Below, in pieces: positions 18,301 through 27,803 of a stretch of 64,000 nt of DNA. Both the position numbers and the translations under genes were made by a program. Under the pieces are notes generated by a model, which saw only the letters and a list, made by a program, of their open reading frames with translations, was not told the DNA's origin and made no database searches. Origin of the DNA: DATENM01 sp045807765 (lineage in GTDB: Bacteria > Acidobacteriota > Blastocatellia > UBA7656); assembly GCA_045807765.1 (NCBI GenBank), contig JBJMGU010000246.1:1-64000 (forward strand), read 5' to 3'. Every line of letters begins with the position of its first letter. Position 1 is the first letter of the stretch.

Positions 18301-19081
18301 CGTTGTCGCAGGGGGGACGCTGGTGTTGTGGGAAGCGCAGTTCGGCGACTTTGTGAACGCCGCGCAGGTCATCATCGATCAGTTCATCGCTTCGGGCGAA
18401 GAGAAATGGAATCAGCCGTCACGACTGGCCTTGCTGCTGCCGCACGGCTACGAAGGCCAGGGGCCAGAGCATTCGAGTGCGCGCTTCGAGCGCTTCTTGC
18501 AGTTGTGCGCCGAAAACAACATGCAGGTGGCGAACGCGACGACCGCGGCGCAGTACTTCCATCTGCTCAGGCGGCAGGCGCGGCAGCAGATGAGCAAGCC
18601 GCTCATCGTGATCTCGCCGAAGAGTCTGCTGCGGCTGCCGGAAGCCGCGTCGGCCATAGACGAGTTCACGCGCGGCGGCTTTCACGCGGTCATCAAGGAT
18701 GCGGACCTGCAAGCTGACGGCGTCCGCCGCGTGCTGCTCTGTAGCGGCAAGGTCTATTACGATCTCGTGGCAGAGCGCAAGACGCGCAACGACCAGGGCA
18801 CGGCGATCATTCGCCTGGAGCAGTTCTACCCGTTCCCGAAGCAACAACTGGTGGACGAGTTGAACCGCTACACGAACGCCGCAGACCTCTGCTGGGTGCA
18901 GGAAGAGCCGCAGAACTATGGCGGCTGGTTCTTCGTCGAGCCGCGCCTGCGGCAGTTGTTAAAGGCAAACCAGCGATTGCGCTATGCGGGCCGCCCGGCG
19001 AGCGCCAGCACGGCGACGGGGTCGCACACCCTGCACATGCTCGAACAGCAACAACTGATCAAGGAAGCGTTCGCCGGTTAA
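15338..19081 (+). CDS. kgd: Multifunctional 2-oxoglutarate dehydrogenase E1 fused to succinyltransferase E2 domain (KGD type)
   Basis: 1247 aa cytoplasmic TCA-cycle enzyme. Order: E1-type N-terminal peptide about 1-55 (F-G-V-N-A-D-Y-V-S-E-L-L); Ala/Pro linker to about 125; E2 acyltransferase core about 130-375 with T-Y-D-H-R-I-V-Q-G-A-E-S-G (His342); then the thiamine-diphosphate E1 from about 395 with G-M-A-H-R-G-R-L, H-G-D-A-A-F-A-G-E-G and N-N-Q-V-G-F-T-T, and the transketolase C-terminal part with H-G-Y-E-G-Q-G-P-E-H-S-S. This is the layout of mycobacterial KGD. It lacks a lipoyl domain, so it must use a lipoylated partner made elsewhere. It makes succinyl-CoA or, by decarboxylation alone, succinic semialdehyde. 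icd, which makes its substrate, is 16 kb away. Confidence 0.93.
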   Translation: MTTTRQMTEAELGELIAEEFGVNADYVSELLLQYSRNPHSVDEEWRGYFAELLSNGQLSGEPAGNGAAKSAAPAPAQTPPAGANVLHADYNWGAQPAAQPQSPPQPATPAPTAAPPVPAPARTPTVDAGERLPIRGPALRIAENMVASLAVPTATSQRQIPIKLLDENRRVINQHLAAAKRKVSYTHIIAYAIVKALKAFPQLNDSFASIDGASYRLRHTDVNLGVAVDVTKKDGSHTLLVPNLKGADKMTFRQLLDTYDDVVKRARGGKLQVEDFQGTTISLTNPGTIGTTASNPRLMAGQGVIIATGAIEYPPEYQAMSPEGLSRIGISKIITMTSTYDHRIVQGAESGAFLARIDEMLRGQHEFYDEIFRDLSIPYRPYHWAIDVNPAILGEERRRDVVHKQARVFELINAFRVRGHLIANIDPIGWGEVQYHPELDIATYGLTIWDLDRHFITQGLGGTETAPLRQIVDYLHRYYCGSVGIEYRNIQSPEEKEFIRSRVERDAPMVPVEVKKQMLWKLISAELFEKFLGTKYLGQKRFSIEGNETVIAVVDQLIESAAHREIIDITIGMAHRGRLNVIANVIGKFCERIFTSFEGSIHPNFPHDQGDVKYHQGAAGVRETADGHQVTLAVTPNPSHLEFVDPVVEGIVRAKQDGNGNRNSHLAVLLHGDAAFAGEGVVAETLNLSQLPGYRTRGTVHIITNNQVGFTTPPEEGRSSTYSTDIAKMIQVPIFHLNSDDVEAAYNVLQIALDYRQTFNKDVVLDIIGYRKLGHNEGDEPTYTQPLMYQRIKEHPGARALYARQLISEGVMTREEIDSLMEERMRRYENAQLGAKAIVEKKGKEISLPAIVPEIESVDVLETGVAHDTLREIVHTITTVPSGFNLNPKIVTLLSRRAKMVGGAAAVDWGTAEALAFGSLLAEGTSVRLAGQDTVRGTFSHRHASFHDTKTGEEWIPLTKLAPEKARFQIYDSPLSEAGALGFEYGYSVVAGGTLVLWEAQFGDFVNAAQVIIDQFIASGEEKWNQPSRLALLLPHGYEGQGPEHSSARFERFLQLCAENNMQVANATTAAQYFHLLRRQARQQMSKPLIVISPKSLLRLPEAASAIDEFTRGGFHAVIKDADLQADGVRRVLLCSGKVYYDLVAERKTRNDQGTAIIRLEQFYPFPKQQLVDELNRYTNAADLCWVQEEPQNYGGWFFVEPRLRQLLKANQRLRYAGRPASASTATGSHTLHMLEQQQLIKEAFAG

Positions 19082-19090
19082 AGACGCAAT

Positions 19091-20287
19091 ATGCCGCAAC
19101 ATCATCGCAGCCGCCGCGCATTTCTGCGCTCTGCCGGGTTGAGCTTTTTCTCTCTACTCGCGCCCGCAGGCGGGTGGTCGAAGCAACGCATGAAGAATCA
19201 GCCAAATCGGCAACTGCTGCTTTATGTCGGCACTTATACGTCCGGCAAAAGCGAGGGCATTTACCTCTATCATTTCAACCTCGCGAATGGCGAGATGCGC
19301 CCGTTTCGCACCGTCAGCGGCGTCAAAGATCCTTCCTTCTTAGCCATTGACCCACACAGGCGCTGTCTCTATGCGGTCAACGAGACGAGCGAGTTTAACG
19401 GAAAGCCCGGCGGCGCGGTGAGCGCCTTTGCGATCAATCAGCAGACCGGCGAACTGACTCGCTTGAATCAACAGGCTTCGCTGGGCGGCGCGCCCTGCCA
19501 CCTGACCTTAGACCGGACGGGGAAACGGCTACTGGTCGCCAACTATGAAAGCGGCAACGTCGCAGTTCTGCGCCTGCGACGCGACGGCAGCCTCGGCGCG
19601 GCGACGGATATGGTGCAGCACCAGGGCAGGAGCATTAACGTCGAGCGACAGCAAGGGCCGCACGCGCATTGCGTCACATTTGACTCCGCGTATCGCCATG
19701 CGTTCGTCGTTGATCTCGGCCTCGATAAAGTCATGATCTATCGCTTTGACGCCACGCGCGGCAAGCTGACGCCGAACGAGGTGCCGTGGGCCGCCGTCAA
19801 GCCTGGCGCCGGCCCGCGTCATCTGGCGTTTCACCCGAATGGCCGCCACGCCTATGTCATTAATGAGCTGGATTCAACGATCTCCGTGTTGGCTTATGAC
19901 GGCGGGCGCGGCACGCTCGGCGCGGTGCAGACCATCTCAACGCTGCCGGGCGATTTCACGGGCGTCAGTTTCTGCGCAGAGGTACAGGTCGCGCCTTCGG
20001 GGAAATTCCTGTATGGCTCAAACCGTGGCCATGACAGCATCGTCGTTCTGGCTATCGATGAGCAAACCGGCAAGCTTCGACCTATCCAACATGAGCCGAC
20101 AGGCGGCAAGACGCCTCGCCATTTCACCATTGATCCGACCGGCGCTTACTTGCTAGCCGCCAACCAGAACTCCGACACCATTCATAGCTTTCGCATAGAC
20201 GCCAGCGAAGGCAAGCTGACGCCGACCGGTTACCGTGTGGAAGCGCCATCGCCGGTCTGCTTGACGCTGACGCCGGCCTTCGCGTGA
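19091..20287 (+). CDS. Lactonase-family seven-bladed propeller (6-phosphogluconolactonase-like), Tat-type leader
   Basis: 398 aa. The leader has S-R-R-A-F-L-R-S followed by a hydrophobic stretch, which is a twin-arginine export signal, so the protein probably acts in the periplasm. From about residue 40 the sequence matches the YbhE/Pgl lactonase propeller: L-L-Y-V-G-T-Y-T-S-G-K-S-E-G-I-Y, then repeated blade motifs such as G-A-P-C-H-L-T-L-D-R-T-G-K-R-L-L-V-A-N-Y and G-P-R-H-L-A-F-H-P-N-G-R-H-A-Y-V. It begins only 9 bases after the dehydrogenase stop, so both may share a transcript. Cytosolic 6-phosphogluconolactonase activity is unlikely given export; the true substrate is unknown. Confidence 0.85.
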   Translation: MPQHHRSRRAFLRSAGLSFFSLLAPAGGWSKQRMKNQPNRQLLLYVGTYTSGKSEGIYLYHFNLANGEMRPFRTVSGVKDPSFLAIDPHRRCLYAVNETSEFNGKPGGAVSAFAINQQTGELTRLNQQASLGGAPCHLTLDRTGKRLLVANYESGNVAVLRLRRDGSLGAATDMVQHQGRSINVERQQGPHAHCVTFDSAYRHAFVVDLGLDKVMIYRFDATRGKLTPNEVPWAAVKPGAGPRHLAFHPNGRHAYVINELDSTISVLAYDGGRGTLGAVQTISTLPGDFTGVSFCAEVQVAPSGKFLYGSNRGHDSIVVLAIDEQTGKLRPIQHEPTGGKTPRHFTIDPTGAYLLAANQNSDTIHSFRIDASEGKLTPTGYRVEAPSPVCLTLTPAFA

Positions 20288-20394
20288 TCTGCACTGCGCG
20301 CCTCGCTTCTGCACAGCTATTTCTATTTGTCGCCTCCTGCCGCCGTCTGATATAGAATCCTCCGCGACCTGAACGACCAGACGGAGACAACCAA

Positions 20395-21714
20395 GTGACC
20401 ACAAGCCCGGCGAGCGATTCGATGGCGGTGGCTGAGCGCGCCCGACGGCGCGTTACGGCGCGCATCATGCCTTATATGTTCCTCCTCTTCATCATCGCGT
20501 TTCTCGACCGCGTCAACGTCAACTTTGCCGCCCTGTCCATGAAGGACGAACTGGGCTTTCCCGACGACGTCATCGGCTTCGGCGCCGGCATCTTCTTCAT
20601 CGGCTATTTCCTGCTAGAGATTCCCGGCAGCATCCTGGTCGAGAAGTGGAGCGCGCGCGGCTGGATCGCCCGCATCATGATCTCCTGGGGTGTCGTCGCC
20701 ATCCTCATGGGCTTCATCCAGACGAAGACGCAGTTTTACTCGGCGCGCTTCCTGCTCGGCGCGGCAGAGGCGGGGTTCTTTCCCGGCATCATCGTCTACT
20801 TCAGCCACTGGTTTCGCTACGAAGACCGCGCCAAGGCGGTCGCCATGTTTATGGCGGCGATTCCCGTCGCCAACATCATCGGCTCGCCGGTCTCTGGCCT
20901 CCTGCTCGGCGTCCACTGGTTCGGCCTGAGCGGCTGGCGCTGGCTGTTCATCATCGAAGGCGTGCCGGCCATCATCTTCGGCGTGGTAACGATCTTCTAC
21001 CTGACCGACCGACCGCATCAGGCGCGCTGGCTGCCCGAAGACGAGCGTGTGTGGCTGACCGCAGCGCTCGAACGCGAGAAGCAGGCGAAGCAGGCCCGGC
21101 ACCGCTACGGCATTCTCGAAGCTTTTCGCCACCGCGAAGTCGTGTGCCTGGCGCTGGCTTACTTCTTCATGGTCACGGCGGTTTATGGGTTCAACTTCTG
21201 GCTGCCGGCGATCATCAAGCGGCAGTCCGGCTGGTCGAACATGATGGTGGCGGCGATTTCCGACATCCCGTACGCAGTTGCGTTGGTCGCTATCCTCTTG
21301 GTCGGCTGGTCATCCGACCGGACGAAAGAGCGGCGCTGGCACACGGCGCTTTCAATGGCGACCGCCAGCCTGGGACTATTGCTGAGCCTTGCCGCGCAGA
21401 ATCAGACGGGGGTTGCCATCTCGATCTTCTGTCTCGCGGCGGCGGGAATGTATGCCTACCTGCCGAGCTTCTGGGCATTGCCGACCAGCTTTTTGACCGG
21501 CACGGCGGCGGCGGCTTCGATTGGGCTGATCAATTCAATCGGCAACCTCGGCGGCTTCGCCGGCCCTTACGTCGTCGGCTACGTCAGCAACGCGACGCAT
21601 TCGTTTTCGGGCGGCGTCCTCTACCTGTCGGTGTCGGCAATGGTAGCGGCGGGGCTGATCCTCTCTCTCAGGGCGACGAGGCGAAAAGAATCATTCACGG
21701 CAGAAACGAATTGA
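20395..21714 (+). CDS. MFS transporter, anion:cation symporter (ACS) family
   Basis: 439 aa with twelve predicted membrane helices. The GTG at 20395 has GGAGAC eight bases upstream; an ATG nine codons in is an alternative. Family signs: R-V-N-V-N-F-A-A-L-S-M after helix 1, the G-x-x-x-I-P-G-S-I-L-V-E-K-W-S-A-R motif A-like loop, R-F-L-L-G-A-A-E-A-G-F-F-P-G-I on helix 4, and L-T-D-R-P-H-Q-A-R-W-L before the central loop, all typical of tartrate, phthalate or sugar-acid ACS porters. Inner-membrane uptake of an organic anion is likely; substrate unknown. Confidence 0.88.
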   Translation: MTTSPASDSMAVAERARRRVTARIMPYMFLLFIIAFLDRVNVNFAALSMKDELGFPDDVIGFGAGIFFIGYFLLEIPGSILVEKWSARGWIARIMISWGVVAILMGFIQTKTQFYSARFLLGAAEAGFFPGIIVYFSHWFRYEDRAKAVAMFMAAIPVANIIGSPVSGLLLGVHWFGLSGWRWLFIIEGVPAIIFGVVTIFYLTDRPHQARWLPEDERVWLTAALEREKQAKQARHRYGILEAFRHREVVCLALAYFFMVTAVYGFNFWLPAIIKRQSGWSNMMVAAISDIPYAVALVAILLVGWSSDRTKERRWHTALSMATASLGLLLSLAAQNQTGVAISIFCLAAAGMYAYLPSFWALPTSFLTGTAAAASIGLINSIGNLGGFAGPYVVGYVSNATHSFSGGVLYLSVSAMVAAGLILSLRATRRKESFTAETN

Positions 21715-21928
21715 GTCAGCGGTCTATGGAAGCCGTCGAGTCCGGGCAAATCGATTTGTGATCTCTCAACCGGAAGGCTTACAATTGGCCTGCTCATAGT
21801 CCCTGATGGCGGAACGCATATGGACAGAGTCGGCAGCGGCTCGGTAACTGTTCGTCCGCCGTTAACGCTTGCGGAGCCTGAAGAACCGTAGACTCGATTT
21901 ATGCCTGTCGCTAGTGGCGAATCTTCGT

Positions 21929-21934
21929 TATAAT
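21929..21934 (+). promoter_or_regulatory. Candidate -10 box upstream of the BACON/FG-GAP gene
   Basis: A perfect TATAAT lies 56 bases before the ATG at 21990. No convincing -35 is visible at 16-18 bases upstream. The rest of the 275-base gap shows nothing else. Confidence 0.3.
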
Positions 21935-21989
21935 GCGGCGGTCGCAACGGCATACATCACTGATATCCAATTTTCACGACGGAGGATTT

Positions 21990-23390
21990 ATGAAAGCTAC
22001 CCCTCTGCGGGTCATTATCGTCCTTACTTTTTTTGTTGCTCTGATAGCGACCCTCAACCCGGTGTCGGGCCGCGCGCAGGACGGCGGACAATCTTCTTCG
22101 ACGGACGCCGGCTCGCAGAGGGCAAAGCGCCGGTTGTCCCGGCAGCAGAACGGCAGCGCTGAAGTCAGCCCGAACGTCACTTGTTCCTTTGTCCTGGCCC
22201 CGACCAGTCAGGCTTTCGGCCCGGCGGGCGGCAGCAACAGCTTCACCGTCACGGTGGGCAACACCTGTTCCTGGACGGCAATGACCACCGCCGGCTGGAT
22301 CACGATCAATTCCGGCAGCGGCATCGGCAACGGCACGGTCAACTACACGGTCGCGCAAAACATCAGCTTCAACTCGCGCACCGGCACGATCACGGTCGGC
22401 GACCAGACCTTCACGGTCACCCAGTCGGGCATCCCTGCGCAGGGCTTGAGCTACTTCAAGATGGACTTTGACAGCGACATGAAGACGGAGATCGGTTACT
22501 ACCGCAACGGTCTCTGGGCCTTCTTGAAATCAACATCGAGCTACAGCACCGGCAATCCGCAATTCTTCAGTTGGGGCGGCAATGGCTTGCAACCGATCAC
22601 GGGTGACTTCGACGGCGACGGCAAGGCCGACATCGGTTATATGGTGCCGCCGACCGGAGGACAGAGCGCCGCTTTCGCCATTCTGTTGTCGAGCCGTAGT
22701 TACAGCTTTGCGGCGGGCCAGCCATTGTTTGTGCCGGCAGGCTTCCCGTCAATCGGTGACATTCCGATCATCGCGGACTTCGACGGCGACGGCAAATCTG
22801 ATCCCGGAATCTGGCGCGCGACGCAAGGCATCTGGATCATTGCAACTTCGTCATCGAACTTCTCGAACTACATCTTCGCGCAGTGGGGACAGTTGGGCGA
22901 CATACCGCTGGCGGCTGACTTCGACATGGATGGCAAAGCCGATCTCGGCTTCTACCGCGACGGGCTGTGGGGCGTCTTGAAGTCAACGGCGAATTACAGC
23001 ACCGGCTCGCCGCAGTTCTTCAGTTGGGGCGGCGCTGGACTGCAACCGGTCATCGGCGACTTTGATGGAGACACCAAGGCGGATATCGGCTACTTGGTGC
23101 CGCCGGGCGGCGGCCAGAGCGCGGCCTATGCCATTCTGCTGTCGAGCCGCAGCTACAGCTTTGCGGCGGGCCAGCCGTTATTCGTGCCGGCAGGCTTCCC
23201 CTCGTTAGGCGATACGCCCATCGTTGGCGACTACGATGGCGACGGCAAATACGACCCGGGCATCTGGCGCTCGTCGCAAGGCATCTGGATTATTCCGACT
23301 TCGTCGTCCAACTACACGAGCTTTATCTTCCAGCAGTGGGGACAGCCGGGCGATATTCCGCTGCCGAACACGAGCGGACTGCATTATTAA
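21990..23390 (+). CDS. Secreted BACON-domain protein with FG-GAP-like repeats
   Basis: 466 aa from ATG 21990, chosen because GGAGG lies just upstream; a longer frame from 21933 adds no signal. Signal peptide about 1-28, then a polar linker. Residues about 50-135 form one BACON domain (C-S-F-V-L-A-P-T-S-Q-A-F and W-I-T-I-N-S-G-S-G-I-G-N-G-T-V). The remainder has five D-F-D-G-D-G-K-x-D calcium-loop motifs of FG-GAP/VCBS type arranged in two near-identical 151-codon units (22464-22916 and 22917-23369). Probably an extracellular carbohydrate- or surface-binding protein; function inferred from domains. Confidence 0.82.
   Translation: MKATPLRVIIVLTFFVALIATLNPVSGRAQDGGQSSSTDAGSQRAKRRLSRQQNGSAEVSPNVTCSFVLAPTSQAFGPAGGSNSFTVTVGNTCSWTAMTTAGWITINSGSGIGNGTVNYTVAQNISFNSRTGTITVGDQTFTVTQSGIPAQGLSYFKMDFDSDMKTEIGYYRNGLWAFLKSTSSYSTGNPQFFSWGGNGLQPITGDFDGDGKADIGYMVPPTGGQSAAFAILLSSRSYSFAAGQPLFVPAGFPSIGDIPIIADFDGDGKSDPGIWRATQGIWIIATSSSNFSNYIFAQWGQLGDIPLAADFDMDGKADLGFYRDGLWGVLKSTANYSTGSPQFFSWGGAGLQPVIGDFDGDTKADIGYLVPPGGGQSAAYAILLSSRSYSFAAGQPLFVPAGFPSLGDTPIVGDYDGDGKYDPGIWRSSQGIWIIPTSSSNYTSFIFQQWGQPGDIPLPNTSGLHY
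22464..23369 (+). repeat. Two tandem 453-bp coding units
   Basis: Unit 1 (22464-22916) and unit 2 (22917-23369) encode closely matching protein segments (both have Y-S-T-G, F-F-S-W-G-G, S-Y-S-F-A-A-G-Q-P-L-F and G-I-W-I-I in the same order), indicating an internal duplication. Confidence 0.85.
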
Positions 23391-23401
23391 GCCGCAAAAA
23401 C

Positions 23402-23436
23402 CTGAGGGGCGTGAGCCAACGGCCCACGCCCCTCAG
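23402..23436. terminator. Bidirectional hairpin between convergent genes
   Basis: 16-base arms with one mismatch (CTGAGGGGCGTGAGCC and its partner) and loop AAC. It lies 12 bases after the plus-strand stop and 28 bases before the minus-strand stop. There is no long T-run on either side. Confidence 0.6.
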
Positions 23437-23463
23437 AAATCTGCTTGAAATCTCGCCTCTTGC

Positions 23464-24045
23464 TTAGCGACCCTTCTTGGTTTCGGCTACCGCTCGCGCC
23501 GTAAATCGCACCCGGCCATTATCAACACCAACGACGAATTCGACAGAATCAGTCGCCAGCTCGCGCTTGATCTGCATAGCCCGCCCCTTCAGAAACCCGG
23601 TGAAGGCTTCGAGCGAGAGCCCGCCGACGCGCTCGCCGCACTTGCGCTTGGCGGCGATCAGCGTGTCGTAAAGCTCGCTGATCTTCTCAGGTTCGTTCTG
23701 TATATCTTTGAAGCGAATGGCTGGCAGCCGGTCGCGCAGCGCCATCAGCGCTTCTGCGGTCGGCGGGCGTCCGCTCTCTTCGCGATCCTGCGTCTGCCGC
23801 CGCCACAGCTCGCGCATGACGTTGTAGCGCGCCACCAGGCTGTTATAACGAAAGCGCTGGCTGAAGGAGATGTTGCGCGAGTCGTAGAGTCGCTTGATGG
23901 TGGTTTCGACACGCCCCTTGGTGTCGAGCGGCGGGCGCGCGGTGCCGCCATTGAAGAAGATGTCGTACTCGATCTTCAGGCGGCGCATTTCATATTCGAG
24001 CCGGTCAAGCTCTTCGTCAATCGGGTTGACTTGCCTGGAATCCAT
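23464..24045 (-). CDS. Conserved protein resembling the MXAN_5187 C-terminal family
   Basis: 193 aa from the second of two close ATGs (24045), because GAGG then sits at normal spacing; an ATG two codons earlier abuts it. The N-terminal half is a charged helix (E-E-L-D-R-L-E-Y-E-M-R-R-L-K-I-E-Y-D-I-F-F-N-G) followed by I-S-F-S-Q-R-F-R-Y-N-S-L-V-A-R-Y-N, which recalls a family described from myxobacteria. No enzyme motif and no export signal. The C-terminus is a small beta element. It sits divergent to selA, with 88 bases between starts. Function unknown. Confidence 0.55.
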   Translation of the reverse strand: MDSRQVNPIDEELDRLEYEMRRLKIEYDIFFNGGTARPPLDTKGRVETTIKRLYDSRNISFSQRFRYNSLVARYNVMRELWRRQTQDREESGRPPTAEALMALRDRLPAIRFKDIQNEPEKISELYDTLIAAKRKCGERVGGLSLEAFTGFLKGRAMQIKRELATDSVEFVVGVDNGRVRFTARAVAETKKGR

Positions 24046-24133
24046 GGCCATCCTCAGGGCGGGGACTTCGCCGCGCGATGCGGGGTCGTGCTAGAATGTA
24101 AGCCAGGCACTGACCTGTGTCAATGGTAATCGC

Positions 24134-25672
<1,539 letters not shown>

Positions 25673-25673
25673 T

Positions 25674-25809
25674 GATTGCGGGTTGCGGATTGCGGATTGC
25701 GGATTTGCAGAGAAAGGATGCTCTGCTTGATCTCGCAATCTGTATTCTGCAATCGCGGAAGAATCTCAAGTTCTAGATTCCGCAATCCGCAATCCGCAAT
25801 CCACAATTG
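25674..25809. repeat. Heptamer inverted array F (GGATTGC units)
   Basis: The left arm 25674-25708 has units GATTGCG, GGTTGCG, GATTGCG, GATTGCG, GATTTGC. The right arm 25776-25809 has three inverted copies plus flanks, and a second inverted block lies at 25733-25757. It starts one base after the selA stop and ends 17 bases before the next ATG. Confidence 0.9.
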
Positions 25810-25825
25810 AATGAGGTAGAACGAG

Positions 25826-27478
25826 ATGCTATTCGTGCTCTTGATCTGGCTGCAAGCGGCGCCGCTGCCGAAGAAGGTCATCGTCATTGCGTCATTGGTA
25901 TTCGTGCTGGCCATCGTCCTGCTGGTTTACTTCGTCCGCAAGCTGCGGTCGAGCAGCAAGACCGAAGACGATTGGAGCATGACGCGCAGCAGCCTCTTCG
26001 TCGAGCCGCCGTCTGTGGGCGATGCTACACAGGCCGCGATAGAGACGACGCCCGAAGCGGACGCGCCTGCCGGCGAGACGCGCAGGCTTACGAGCGAGCC
26101 GGTTGATGTCACGCCTCAGGCTGAAGAAGTCGCGCCACCCGCGCCAGCCACAGCGCCGCTGGCGACCGAATTGCTGGGAGGCTCACCACCTGCGCCCGCC
26201 GCTGATGATGAGCGCCCTACACGGTTGATCAGCAGCCCCTCTCTGCCGCCACGTGAAGAGCGCGGCACGGAGGTGCTTTCGAGCTACTCGCCCGCACCGC
26301 CCGCACTGCCCGCGCCCGAAGTGGAAGTCGCCGACACGCAGGCAACCGGCGAGGCAGCGCCGTTTGATGAAGAGGTCTGGTCAGGCCTAAGCGAAATCGA
26401 GCCGCCGCAGACGACCGAGGCGACGGCTGAGTTGCCCTCGCCCGCCGCGCCGCCGATTGAGCCACCGCCCGCTGTGGTTGAGCCGCTGCATGCTGTGGTC
26501 GAGCCGCTGCCCGAGGCGCGAGTCGTGCAAGGCCCGCCGCGCGCCGCTTTCGAGCCGCCCACAGTCGAGCCGCTTCATAAATCACGCGAGCCGTTCGAGC
26601 CGCCGGTCATCAGCCCCATCACGCCGCGCGAGCAAACGGCTTTGCTCGGCGCGCGGCCTCAGGCCACGGCAGACGAACCGCCGCGCCCGCCCGCCGACCG
26701 TCCAGCCGCGAAAAGTGATCTACCTCACCAACCGCCGCGACCGGAGCCGACCGCGCCGCTTTATTCCGACCGCGCCCCGCGTCTTGATCGCGACAGGGAA
26801 ACCGGTGCGCCCGACTCGAGTGCCGCAGGCACGCCGGCTGGTGGTCAGGTCTGGGATACGGTGACGGCTGCAACCGCCAATCGCTCGCGCCCTGCGGGCG
26901 CGGTACTGGGCCTGCCCACGGAGAGAGGCCAGGGGCCGCTCGTGCTAGGCACACCTGCGAGGTCGCGCGAAGAGATTGGCATTGGCGCGCTCACAGACTA
27001 TGGCAAAGTGGATAAAGAAGGCGGGCGCGGCGGCCTGATCCTGCTGGCGATTGCGCTGCTGGTCTTTGGCGGCGGGGCGCTGGCCTACTTCTTCGTGCCG
27101 TCGGTTCACGAGCGGGTCAACACCTGGGTCGCACGCTCGCGTGGCGTCGATCCGAACGAAGCAACCTCGTCGCAGCCAAAGGCAATGATCTTTCCCTCGC
27201 GCGTGCCTGAGACCGACAAGAACCTTGTGCATGCGAAAGGCGCCGTGCAGAACATCTCGAATGAAGCGCTCGAAAACCTGGCGCTCGACGTGCAGTTGAA
27301 TAAGTCTGGCGGCGATACCGAAATGATCAACGTGCCGGTCACGCCGGCGCAGCTTGCGCCCAACGATCAGGGCAATTACGCCTTCGATTACGACGGCAAA
27401 GGCGTGCTGAGCTATACCATCAAGCGCCTGTCGAGCAATGACAAAGAAGTGCGCTTCACCGCGCCCGGACAGAAGTGA
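25826..27478 (+). CDS. Two-helix membrane protein with long Pro/Glu-rich linker and FxLYD-like C-terminal domain
   Basis: 550 aa. One hydrophobic helix at about residues 16-38 is followed by a roughly 350-residue low-complexity region dominated by Pro, Glu, Ala and Thr. A second membrane helix at about 410-432 (G-L-I-L-L-A-I-A-L-L-V-F-G-G-G-A-L-A-Y-F-F) precedes a compact C-terminal beta domain (about 460-550; V-H-A-K-G-A-V-Q-N-I-S-N-E-A-L-E-N-L) resembling FxLYD domains. GAGGTAG lies before the ATG. Lies upstream of pilT but separated by 325 bases. Function unknown; a tethered envelope protein is likely. Confidence 0.6.
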   Translation: MLFVLLIWLQAAPLPKKVIVIASLVFVLAIVLLVYFVRKLRSSSKTEDDWSMTRSSLFVEPPSVGDATQAAIETTPEADAPAGETRRLTSEPVDVTPQAEEVAPPAPATAPLATELLGGSPPAPAADDERPTRLISSPSLPPREERGTEVLSSYSPAPPALPAPEVEVADTQATGEAAPFDEEVWSGLSEIEPPQTTEATAELPSPAAPPIEPPPAVVEPLHAVVEPLPEARVVQGPPRAAFEPPTVEPLHKSREPFEPPVISPITPREQTALLGARPQATADEPPRPPADRPAAKSDLPHQPPRPEPTAPLYSDRAPRLDRDRETGAPDSSAAGTPAGGQVWDTVTAATANRSRPAGAVLGLPTERGQGPLVLGTPARSREEIGIGALTDYGKVDKEGGRGGLILLAIALLVFGGGALAYFFVPSVHERVNTWVARSRGVDPNEATSSQPKAMIFPSRVPETDKNLVHAKGAVQNISNEALENLALDVQLNKSGGDTEMINVPVTPAQLAPNDQGNYAFDYDGKGVLSYTIKRLSSNDKEVRFTAPGQK

Positions 27479-27580
27479 TGCGGGGACACGGTGAAGGAAC
27501 ACCATCAAGCCTTGTCGGCAGATTTCCCTTCTCCGCGTCCCCGCGCCTCTCTTCATGCCGCGTCCCCGCGTCGCTTCATC
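27477..27580. repeat. Octamer inverted array G (GACGCGGN units)
   Basis: The left arm 27477-27497 is GC-rich and pairs with 27527-27547 at 17 of 21 positions. A second right-arm block at 27556-27574 repeats CCGCGTCCCCGCG. The unit period is 8, as in array H. It overlaps the stop codon of the preceding gene by two bases. Confidence 0.7.
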
Positions 27581-27803
27581 ATTACTATTGTCCGGCTTTT
27601 GGCTTGCGCTTATAATGGCGTTGCTGAAAGTCGGGCACATGCCTTCGTCGGCCCGCTTCGGCGGCTGCCCCTTTGATTCATCCGCCAATCGGATTCGCCC
27701 GTCGGTTTCGAGCGCTTCCGCCTGTCTGTCACACGACAGTCGCTTACCGCTGTCCCCACGTTTCCATCTGTAAATCGGACGAGCTTTCATGAGGCGATAG
27801 CTG
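27479..27803. other. Intergenic region upstream of pilT, 325 bp
   Basis: The left third holds array G. The remainder, about 220 bases, has no convincing ORF, tRNA or hairpin; it presumably carries the pilT promoter, but no clear -35/-10 pair stands out. Confidence 0.4.

Noticed and set aside
19091..20287. Cytosolic 6-phosphogluconolactonase of the pentose phosphate pathway
   Set aside because: The twin-arginine leader makes a cytosolic role doubtful; only the propeller family is claimed.
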